A stretch of DNA of 5,523 nucleotides. It comes from Clostridia bacterium (GTDB lineage: Bacteria > Bacillota > Clostridia > Christensenellales > Aristaeellaceae). The notes under the pieces were generated by a model. It was not told the DNA's origin and did no database searches. It saw nothing but the letters and a program-made list of their open reading frames with translations. The position numbers were made by a program, and so were the translations under genes. The stretch lies in the NCBI GenBank assembly GCA_017412445.1, contig JAFPYA010000255.1, positions 1-5,523 on the forward strand, read 5' to 3'. Within the stretch, counting starts at the first letter, position 1; every line of letters starts with the position of its first letter. Positions 1-5,523 of this stretch are shown piece after piece.

Positions 1-1718
1 CTCCTGAAATATCCGCAATGATCCTGCAAAAACTCAAAAAAGATGCGGAGGACTATCTGGGCGAGCCGGTCAGCCGCGTGGTCATTACCGTCCCGGCTTA
101 TTTCGATGACAGACAGCGCCAGGCTACAAAGGACGCCGGGCGCATAGCCGGACTGAACGTGCTCAGAATAATCAACGAGCCCACCAGCGCGGCGCTGGCC
201 TACGGTCTCGAAAACGGCCAGCAGCAGAAGATACTCGTGTACGACCTGGGCGGCGGCACGTTTGACGTGAGTGTGATAGAGATAGGCGCGGGCGTAATAG
301 AGGTGCTGGCCACCTGCGGCGACAACCATCTGGGCGGAGACGACTTCGACGCGCGCGTGGCAGACTGGATGATGAGCGAATTCAAGCGCATAAACAACGT
401 TGATTTGTCCCAGAGCCCCGCGGCGCTGGCGCGCGTGATGGAGGCGGCAGAAAACGCCAAGAAGGAACTCAGCCAGATGGAGCTGACACAGATAATGCTG
501 CCCTTCATCGCTCAGGATCACGGCACCGCGCTCCACCTCGATCTTGCGCTTTCCCGCGCCAAATTCGACGAGCTGACGCACGACCTCGTGGAGAAAACCG
601 CCGGGCCCGTAAGGCAGGCGCTTTCTGACGCGGGCGTCGTCGCGGGCGAGCTGGGCATGGTGCTACTGGTTGGCGGCTGCACGCGCATGCCTTCCGTAAG
701 GCAGAAGGTGAAGGAGCTTACGGGCATAGAGCCCAGCCGCAGCATAAACCCCGACGAGTGCGTGGCGCAGGGCGCGGCGCTGCAGGCGAACCTTCTGGCG
801 GGCGACAAGACCATAGCCCTCGGCTCTGCGGACAAGGGCGTGCACTCTCAGAGGGGCGCAAGCGGCATACTGCTGCTCGACGTGTGCCCGCTGTCGCTGT
901 CTATAGAGACCGTGGGCGGCAAGGCCACCCGCCTCATAAACCGCAACACCACGCTGCCCACGCAGTTTTCCAAGGTGTTCACCACGGTCAGCGCCTACCA
1001 GTCCAGCGTGGAAATAAACGTGCTGCAGGGCGAGCGCCCTCTGGCTAAGGACAACAAGAGCATAGGCCGCTTCCGTCTGGACGGCATACAGCGCGCCCCC
1101 GCGGGCGTGCCCCAGATAGAGGTGACCTTCGACATAGACGTGAACGGGCTTTTGCAGGTCTCGGCGCGCGACCTGGTCACCCGCCGCAGGCAGAGCATTA
1201 CCATCACCACAGGCGAGCGCATGAGCGAGGAGGAGATACGCCGCGCGCAAAGCGAGGCGTGCGGGGACGCTTACGGCGGCGCGCAGGGCTCGTGGCGCGA
1301 GGCATACGAAGAAGGCCGCCGCGCGTACGATGCCGCTCACGGCGGCACGGGCGCAAGCGGCTATACGCGCAGCCCGTTCCAAAACGCACACAGGCGTGAG
1401 CGCGTTGAGCCTAAGGGAAACGCCGCCGGAGTCGACGGCGACGCCGCCTCTGAGACAAGCGACGTGCGCGCCGAGGCCGCGGATTTGCTAAGGCGCGTGG
1501 ATGCCGCCCTCGACTCCCACGGCAAGTCCATCGACCGCCGCGACAGAAAGCAGATAATCTCCTGCTTTAATGAATTGAGCAGGCTCCTCATCAGACAAAA
1601 CAGGGGCAGGCCGAGCGCTTCAGACCTCAAAAAGATCGAGGATCTGACCGAGCGCCTCAAAAACTACAGCGCAGCGCTTCTGTACATTTACGAAAACGAT
1701 AAAGCGTCCAATGATTAA
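1..1718 (+). CDS. dnaK: DnaK/Hsp70-family chaperone, 5'-truncated, with divergent lid domain
   Basis: This is an ATP-dependent cytosolic Hsp70 that binds exposed hydrophobic peptide segments. The reading frame stays open to the left edge: the codons before the ATG at 18 read PEISA, part of the family's 'PxEISAMIL' segment. The true start is therefore outside and about 110-115 residues are missing, judged against E. coli DnaK. Numbering from the ATG at 18, VPAYFDDRQRQATKDAG (25-41) and NEPT (53-56) lead to the phosphate motif DLGGGTFD (76-83), the adenosine motif VGGCTRMP (218-225), the linker LLLDV (285-289) and the beta-sandwich core with NVLQGER and PQIEVTFDID. A lid start SEEEIRRA (403-410) is followed by a ~70-residue Gly/Ala/Tyr/Arg-rich stretch, then a helical bundle from about 483. 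About 16 extra residues sit before the linker. The protein ends in YENDKASND without the acidic C-terminal tail. Family assignment is secure; whether this is the main DnaK or a specialised paralogue is open, and the oddities favour a paralogue. Confidence 0.95.
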   Translation, partial: PEISAMILQKLKKDAEDYLGEPVSRVVITVPAYFDDRQRQATKDAGRIAGLNVLRIINEPTSAALAYGLENGQQQKILVYDLGGGTFDVSVIEIGAGVIEVLATCGDNHLGGDDFDARVADWMMSEFKRINNVDLSQSPAALARVMEAAENAKKELSQMELTQIMLPFIAQDHGTALHLDLALSRAKFDELTHDLVEKTAGPVRQALSDAGVVAGELGMVLLVGGCTRMPSVRQKVKELTGIEPSRSINPDECVAQGAALQANLLAGDKTIALGSADKGVHSQRGASGILLLDVCPLSLSIETVGGKATRLINRNTTLPTQFSKVFTTVSAYQSSVEINVLQGERPLAKDNKSIGRFRLDGIQRAPAGVPQIEVTFDIDVNGLLQVSARDLVTRRRQSITITTGERMSEEEIRRAQSEACGDAYGGAQGSWREAYEEGRRAYDAAHGGTGASGYTRSPFQNAHRRERVEPKGNAAGVDGDAASETSDVRAEAADLLRRVDAALDSHGKSIDRRDRKQIISCFNELSRLLIRQNRGRPSASDLKKIEDLTERLKNYSAALLYIYENDKASND

Positions 1719-1783
1719 AACTCCCGTGCGCACTGATCAGGAGGGCAAACCATAAGGACATTCTCACTGCAAAATAAACAGAC

Positions 1784-1787
1784 GGAG
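1784..1787 (+). promoter_or_regulatory. Ribosome binding site supporting a TTG start
   Basis: GGAG lies 10 bases before the TTG at 1798. An in-frame TAA occupies 1795-1797, directly before that TTG, so the frame cannot start further upstream. The next in-frame ATG (1957-1959 region) falls inside the second membrane segment, so TTG with this modest site is the best start. Confidence 0.55.
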
Positions 1788-1797
1788 ACGACCATAA

Positions 1798-3339
1798 TTG
1801 AAGCAGGCTTACGTTAACACGGAAAACAAGCACGTATTCACGCTGAAGCTCAGGGAATCCATTAAATCGGTCGCGCCCATCGTGGCGCTGGTCGCGGCGC
1901 TCTGCCTGATCTGCGTGCCCGCGCCAACTGATCTGGCGCTGGCCTTCACGGTGGGCTCGCTGATGCTGATACTGGGCATGACGCTGTTCACAATGGGCAG
2001 CGAAAGCTCGCTTACCTCGATAGGCAGCCACATGGGCGCGGCGCTCACCAAGACGAAAAAGCTGCCGCTCATCATCGCGGTCACGTTCGCGCTGGGCGTG
2101 TTTATAACCATGGCCGAGCCCGACTTGCAGGTGCTCGCCGACACGGTGCCGCACATAAACTCGCTTTTGCTGGTGGTGACCGTGGGCGTGGGCGTAGGCA
2201 TATTTCTGTCACTTGCCATGCTCAGGATGATATTTGGCATTAAGCTCAGGTACATGCTGATGATAGGCTACGCCCTCGTGCTCGCGCTCACAATCTTCAG
2301 CCCCAAGGATCAGCTGGCGATGGCGTTTGATTCCGGCGGCGTGACCACGGGACCCATGACGGTGCCCTTCGTGCTGGCCTTCGGCGTTGGCATAAGCTAC
2401 ATACGCTCGGACAGCCGCGCCGAGAGTGACTCCTTCGGCCTGGTGGCGCTGTGTTCCATAGGCCCGATACTCTCGGTTTTGATACTCGCCTGCTTTTACC
2501 GCGATACCTCGGTCTCGGACAGCGCGCTTGTGCGCGACAGCTGGCAGACCACTACGCAGCTCGGCAGGCACTACATAAGCTCCATTCCCCATTACATGCT
2601 CGAGATGGTCAGGGCACTCTCGCCCGTGATGGCGGCGTTCATAGTGTTTCAGTTCGCGTATCTGAAATTAAGCCGCAAGGCCTTTTTCAGGATACTGCTG
2701 GGCCTGCTCATAACGTTTGCGGGGCTGGTGCTGTTTTTGACCGGCGTGAACGTGGGCTTTTCAGCGCTGGGAAACGAGATAGGCAAGCTTATAGGCGCAA
2801 GCAAGTATAAATACCTGCTCATTCCCCTGTCGGCGGTTTTGGGCTGGTTTATAATCTCCGCTGAGCCCGCCGTGTACACACTTCAGACGCAGATAGAGAA
2901 GGTCAGCGGCGGCGCGATATCGGGCAGGAGCGTAAAAATCGGCTTGTCCTTCGCCATAAGCGCAGCGATGGCGCTGGCCATGACCCGCGTTTTGACCGGC
3001 ATAAGCATATTGTGGTTTGTGCTGCCGGGGTACGCGCTGGCGCTGATAATGAGCTTTTTCGTGCCCGAGCTTTACACGGCCATCGCCTTCGACTCTGGCG
3101 GCGTCGCCTCGGGCCCAATGACCGCCACGTTCATGCTGCAGTTCATGATGGGCGCCTGCCGCGCCTCCAGGGGTAACGTGCTCTCGGATGCCTTCGGCCT
3201 GGTGGCGCTGGTTGCGATGATGCCCCTGCTCTCGGTGCAGAGCCTGGGTCTCATAGCGCGCATAAGGCAGGGCAAGAGCGCGCCCGCCGAGACGCTCGTG
3301 GACGACGAGATAATAGAGCTTATGGAGGCCGCCGAATGA
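1798..3339 (+). CDS. DUF1538 family integral membrane protein, two-repeat form (putative cation transporter/antiporter)
   Basis: This is a 513-residue polytopic inner-membrane protein with two homologous DUF1538 halves. Each half has a glycine-rich hydrophobic pair of helices, an AEP motif in the membrane (106-108 and 355-357), then AFDSGGV followed by GPMT (from 176 and 430), and an FGLVAL segment. The halves are offset by about 250 residues. I see roughly five to six hydrophobic segments per half, with TM1 near 25-41. A polar stretch (about 238-265) joins the halves. There is no cleavable signal peptide. From family knowledge, paired DUF1538 proteins (UmpA/UmpB) of a Halomonas were reported as a Na+(Li+,K+)/H+ antiporter; transport here is inferred. 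E107/E356 and D178/D432 are natural candidates for ion coupling. The stop codon overlaps the start of a PII-like gene by ATGA, which points to co-production and probable regulation by that protein. The family call is strong; the substrate is unknown. Confidence 0.9.
   Translation: MKQAYVNTENKHVFTLKLRESIKSVAPIVALVAALCLICVPAPTDLALAFTVGSLMLILGMTLFTMGSESSLTSIGSHMGAALTKTKKLPLIIAVTFALGVFITMAEPDLQVLADTVPHINSLLLVVTVGVGVGIFLSLAMLRMIFGIKLRYMLMIGYALVLALTIFSPKDQLAMAFDSGGVTTGPMTVPFVLAFGVGISYIRSDSRAESDSFGLVALCSIGPILSVLILACFYRDTSVSDSALVRDSWQTTTQLGRHYISSIPHYMLEMVRALSPVMAAFIVFQFAYLKLSRKAFFRILLGLLITFAGLVLFLTGVNVGFSALGNEIGKLIGASKYKYLLIPLSAVLGWFIISAEPAVYTLQTQIEKVSGGAISGRSVKIGLSFAISAAMALAMTRVLTGISILWFVLPGYALALIMSFFVPELYTAIAFDSGGVASGPMTATFMLQFMMGACRASRGNVLSDAFGLVALVAMMPLLSVQSLGLIARIRQGKSAPAETLVDDEIIELMEAAE
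3324..3328 (+). promoter_or_regulatory. Ribosome binding site inside the upstream gene, with ATGA start/stop overlap
   Basis: GGAGG sits seven bases before the ATG at 3336, within the last codons of the DUF1538 gene. The start ATG and the upstream stop TGA share bases in ATGA (3336-3339). This arrangement favours translational coupling and a fixed ratio of membrane protein to PII-like protein. Confidence 0.8.
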
Positions 3340-4007
3340 ACCTTATTATCACGATAATCGAACCGCCCCAGATGGACGAGTACACCGCCATACTCGAGAA
3401 GCTCGACCTCAAGCTCAGCTTCGAGCTGCGCGGGCGCGGCACCGCCTCAAAGCGCAGGCTGGAGGCGCTGGGGCTCACCGAAAATCCCAAGTGCGCGGTG
3501 TTTTCCACCGCGGGCGAGACGAGCACCCAAAAGCTGATGCGCGCGGTCAAGCGGCGCATGTTCATAGACGCACCGGGCAACGGCATCTCGGTCGCGGTAC
3601 CTATAAAAAGCATAGGAGGCGCAAAGACCTTGGAATACATGAAGGGCTCAGACACGAACTACAAAACCCCCGTCGGCGCGGAGTACAAAAGCGAGCTTAT
3701 TTTGGTGATAGCAAACGAGGGTCACTCCGAGCAGCTGATGAACGCAGCCAACGGCGCGGGCGCGCGCGGCGGCACAATCCTGCACGCCAAGGGCACCGCC
3801 AACGTACTCAAGGACAAGTTCTTCAACCTCTCACTCTCTGACGAAAAGGAGATACTGATGATAGTTGCCTCCGTTAAGGACAAGGCCGCGATTATGAAGG
3901 CCATAATCAACGAGTGCGGCCCCTCCACCGAGGCGGGCGCGATAACCTTCTCCCTGCCCGTAAGCTTCGCGATGGGCCTCAATACGGGCGAGGAAGAGGA
4001 GGAATAA
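3336..4007 (+). CDS. Tandem PII-like (P-II family) signalling protein
   Basis: This 223-residue soluble cytoplasmic protein is about twice the length of a normal PII (~112 residues) and reads as two PII-like ferredoxin folds in a row. The first runs from about 1 to 95, with RGRGT (32-36), LEALGL, and PGNGI (80-84) before a final strand ending near SIGG. The second runs from about 119 to 215, with ARGGTILHAKGT (143-154), KFFNLSLSDEKE, and an altered STEAGA (197-202) in place of PGNG. A ~23-residue linker joins them and the chain ends in a run of five glutamates. No long T-loop with a uridylylation tyrosine is apparent, so GlnD-type control is unlikely. PII proteins sense nucleotides and small metabolites and bind membrane transporters; the ATGA overlap makes the DUF1538 protein the obvious partner. 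The ligand is unknown. Databases would probably name it 'P-II family nitrogen regulator', but a role in nitrogen control is not shown here. Confidence 0.87.
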   Translation: MNLIITIIEPPQMDEYTAILEKLDLKLSFELRGRGTASKRRLEALGLTENPKCAVFSTAGETSTQKLMRAVKRRMFIDAPGNGISVAVPIKSIGGAKTLEYMKGSDTNYKTPVGAEYKSELILVIANEGHSEQLMNAANGAGARGGTILHAKGTANVLKDKFFNLSLSDEKEILMIVASVKDKAAIMKAIINECGPSTEAGAITFSLPVSFAMGLNTGEEEEE

Positions 4008-4035
4008 AAGCTCCTTCCACGGGCTGTGCTCCTGT

Positions 4036-4065
4036 TTTACAAACCGCGCGTTTGACTCAGATAAG
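4036..4065 (+). promoter_or_regulatory. Possible sigma-A promoter for the GH88 gene
   Basis: In the AT-rich gap after the PII-like gene, TTTACA (4036-4041, five of six to the -35 consensus) is followed after 18 bases by GATAAG (4060-4065, four of six to TATAAT). The predicted transcript would start near 4072 and keep the ribosome binding site. The match is modest. An unrelated gene downstream and the sharp local drop in GC support some promoter here. Confidence 0.3.
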
Positions 4066-4082
4066 TAATAATCAAATATAGC

Positions 4083-4089
4083 GGGAGGG
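4083..4089 (+). promoter_or_regulatory. Strong ribosome binding site of the GH88 gene
   Basis: GGGAGGG lies seven bases before the ATG at 4097, which is ideal spacing. It fixes that ATG as the start. Confidence 0.8.
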
Positions 4090-4096
4090 TTTTACC

Positions 4097-5230
4097 ATGT
4101 TCGATATCACGAGGGCAATTTCGGGCGACAAGTGGCTTGAAGACGTAACGCTCAGGCTCAGGGAAAAGATGCCTGCCTCCGTTGAGAAGGCGCGCAGGGT
4201 AAGCTTCATGCCCTACTCCACCTCAAACGGCGCGTGGCAGCCCACCGACATCGACTGGTGGACGAACGGCTTCTGGCCGGCCTCGATGTGGCAGATGTAC
4301 CTGATGACAGGCGAAAAGCTCTACCGCGAGGAGGCTATCCGCGCCGAGAGCATGCTGGATGAGGCGCTGCGCAACTTCAAAAAGCTGCATCACGACGTGG
4401 GCTTCATGTGGCTGATACATTCGGGCGTGCGCTTCGCGCTCGAGGGCAACATGGACAGCTTTGACCGCACGCTTCTGGCCGCGAATCTGCTGGCCGGGCG
4501 CTTCAACCCTGTGGGCTTCATACGCGCGTGGAACGGCAGCGAAAACGTTGGCAGGGCGATAATCGACTGCATGATGAACCTGTCCCTGCTGTACTGGGGC
4601 ACCCGCCACACGGGCGATCCGCGCTACAAAAACATAGCGATGCGCCACGCGGACACCACCGTCAAGTACTTCCTGCGCCCCGACGGCAGCTGCAACCACA
4701 TAGTGGATTTCGACCCCGAAACCGGCGAATACACAGACAATCCCGCGGGTCAGGGCTGTTTTTCCGGCTCAAGCTGGTCAAGAGGACAGGCCTGGGCGCT
4801 CTACGGCTTCACGCTCAGCTTCCTGAACACCGGAAAGGGCGAATACCTTGACGCCGCCCGCCGCGTGGCCGACTACTTTATAAGCCAGATAGCGGACGAC
4901 TTTATCCCCCGCTGCGACTTCCGCCAGCCGCCTCAGCCAGCCCTTAAGGACAACGCCGCCGGCAACATAGCCGCCTCCGGCCTGCTTGAGCTCGCCCGCG
5001 CCTTGGACGAAAACGAGGGCCGCCGCTATTTCGACGCCGCCATAAGTATACTCAAGGCTCAGGAGGCCGACAGCGCCGACTGGTCAGATGACGAGCCCGC
5101 CATATTCACCAAATGCTCCACCGCATGGCGCCCCGACACCCGCCACATCACTATGACCTACGCCGACTTCTTCTTCATCGAAGCGGTAAACAAACTGCGG
5201 GGAGAGAAACTGCTCGCATGGATGTGCTGA
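4097..5230 (+). CDS. Unsaturated glucuronyl hydrolase, glycoside hydrolase family 88
   Basis: The enzyme removes the 4,5-unsaturated uronic acid from the non-reducing end of oligosaccharides released by polysaccharide lyases (glycosaminoglycans, or bacterial polysaccharides such as xanthan or gellan), by hydration of the double bond. At 377 residues it has the usual family length and forms an all-helical (alpha/alpha)6 barrel. Visible motifs are WWTNGFWPASMW near the N-terminus, HDVGFMW with D100, IIDCMMNLSLLYW with D157, SSWSRGQAWALYGF (225-238), DNAAGNIAASGLLEL, and TYADFFFIEA near the C-terminus. By motif, D100 and D157 match the two catalytic aspartates of the Bacillus enzyme (D88 and D149). 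There is no signal peptide, so it acts in the cytoplasm on imported di- or oligosaccharides. It is separated by 89 bases from the PII-like gene and probably has its own promoter. No lyase or sugar transporter is nearby, so the polysaccharide cannot be named. The related GH105 family is less likely given these motifs. Confidence 0.93.
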   Translation: MFDITRAISGDKWLEDVTLRLREKMPASVEKARRVSFMPYSTSNGAWQPTDIDWWTNGFWPASMWQMYLMTGEKLYREEAIRAESMLDEALRNFKKLHHDVGFMWLIHSGVRFALEGNMDSFDRTLLAANLLAGRFNPVGFIRAWNGSENVGRAIIDCMMNLSLLYWGTRHTGDPRYKNIAMRHADTTVKYFLRPDGSCNHIVDFDPETGEYTDNPAGQGCFSGSSWSRGQAWALYGFTLSFLNTGKGEYLDAARRVADYFISQIADDFIPRCDFRQPPQPALKDNAAGNIAASGLLELARALDENEGRRYFDAAISILKAQEADSADWSDDEPAIFTKCSTAWRPDTRHITMTYADFFFIEAVNKLRGEKLLAWMC

Positions 5231-5240
5231 GGAGTTTAAG

Positions 5241-5271
5241 TTGCAAGGAAAAAAACAAACTCTTCTATAAT
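5241..5271 (+). promoter_or_regulatory. Probable sigma-A promoter of the AT-rich gene at the right edge
   Basis: A perfect TATAAT (5266-5271) is preceded by TTGCAA (5241-5246, four of six to the -35 consensus) with a long 19-base spacer. Transcription would begin near 5278, leaving a leader of about 25 bases that includes the ribosome binding site. The -10 box is convincing; the -35 is weak, so an activator may be needed. Confidence 0.5.
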
Positions 5272-5288
5272 ACAGTAATCCATCTGTG

Positions 5289-5295
5289 AAAGGAG
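5289..5295 (+). promoter_or_regulatory. Ribosome binding site of the right-edge gene
   Basis: AAAGGAG lies seven bases before the ATG at 5303 and supports that start. Confidence 0.75.
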
Positions 5296-5302
5296 CATAG
5301 TT

Positions 5303-5523
5303 ATGAAGGAATTATACACTGTTTACGGACTTGTAGGCGAAGTAATTTCTATTGCCGATAAAGGATTGGTTTATAAAGACACCACTATACCTTTTAATAG
5401 CATTGAAAAAGTGGTAAAGCTGGGGAATGCCAACGTAAAAAAAGGCGTTATTATCCAGATTTTTGTGCATGACTATTCAGAACCAATTGAGGTATTTTAC
5501 ACAGATAAAAATGAAAAGCTTAC
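5303..5523 (+). CDS. Unrecognised small protein, 3'-truncated by the window end
   Basis: An open frame begins MKELYTVYGLVGEVISIADK and continues for 73 codons without a stop to the window edge. A good ribosome binding site and a TATAAT promoter precede it, so it is very likely a real gene. The visible part is soluble, has no signal peptide or membrane segment, and alternates short beta-like stretches (GEVISI, GLVYK, TTIPF, GVIIQIFVH, IEVFYT) with turns. This pattern, including 'IPFNSIEKVV', recalls the start of bacterial PH-like domains where a strand is followed by an IP..I segment, but that is only a resemblance. GC is about 35% against 60-65% in the genes to the left, and codons favour A/T endings (AAA, ATT, GTT, GGA), which suggests foreign origin. 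Function unknown. Confidence 0.75.
   Translation, partial: MKELYTVYGLVGEVISIADKGLVYKDTTIPFNSIEKVVKLGNANVKKGVIIQIFVHDYSEPIEVFYTDKNEKL

Noticed and set aside
663..1391. Long open frame on the minus strand opposite the dnaK gene
   Set aside because: It is antisense to secure Hsp70 coding sequence, consists of low-complexity Ala/Arg/Val text typical of high-GC shadow frames, and matches no family I recognise.
1726..1739. Adjacent palindromes GTGCGCAC and TGATCA after dnaK
   Set aside because: They are short self-complementary words with no loop and no T-run; they are expected by chance and do not form a terminator.
3995..4017. Possible hairpin at the end of the PII-like gene (AGGAG pairing with CTCCT)
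   Set aside because: Only five to six pairs, overlapping the stop codon, and no following run of T, so it is not a credible terminator. The AGGAGG here is glutamate codons with no start at proper spacing.
4052..4080. TTGACT with AATATA 17 bases later as a promoter
   Set aside because: The -35 is good, but the -10 matches only three of six. The start of transcription would fall in the ribosome binding site at 4083-4089, leaving no usable leader.
4223..4699. Minus-strand frame opposite the GH88 gene
   Set aside because: It is a shadow of well-conserved GH88 motifs on the + strand, with Val/Ala/His-rich composition and no convincing start signal.

Overview
The window looks like a chromosomal segment of a fairly high-GC Gram-positive bacterium of the Clostridia type. 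This is inferred from the gene families, strong GGAGG-type ribosome binding sites and tight same-strand packing. Isoleucine ATA codons are common despite a GC content of roughly 60-65%. I cannot name the genus. All five genes lie on the + strand, and the first and last are cut by the window edges.

Positions 1-1718 carry most of a DnaK/Hsp70 chaperone whose N-terminal ~110 residues lie to the left. The nucleotide-binding and beta-sandwich domains are recognisable, but the protein has an extra segment before the interdomain linker, a long Gly/Ala/Tyr-rich insertion in the lid, and none of the usual acidic tail. No dnaJ or grpE follows it.

Positions 1798-4007 form a two-gene unit. A polytopic membrane protein made of two DUF1538 repeats (TTG start) overlaps by ATGA a soluble protein made of two PII-like domains. 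The likely logic is a cation transporter or antiporter gated or sensed by a dedicated, non-canonical PII protein. This pair is the most interesting part of the window.

Positions 4097-5230 encode a cytoplasmic GH88 unsaturated glucuronyl hydrolase, probably with its own promoter in the AT-rich 89-base gap before it. It would finish the breakdown of unsaturated oligosaccharides made by polysaccharide lyases. No lyase, transporter or regulator for this pathway is in view.

From about 5231 the base composition falls to about 35% GC. A perfect TATAAT box and a good ribosome binding site lead into the start of a small unrecognised gene that runs off the right edge and looks recently acquired. No RNA genes, CRISPR arrays or mobile-element genes were seen.
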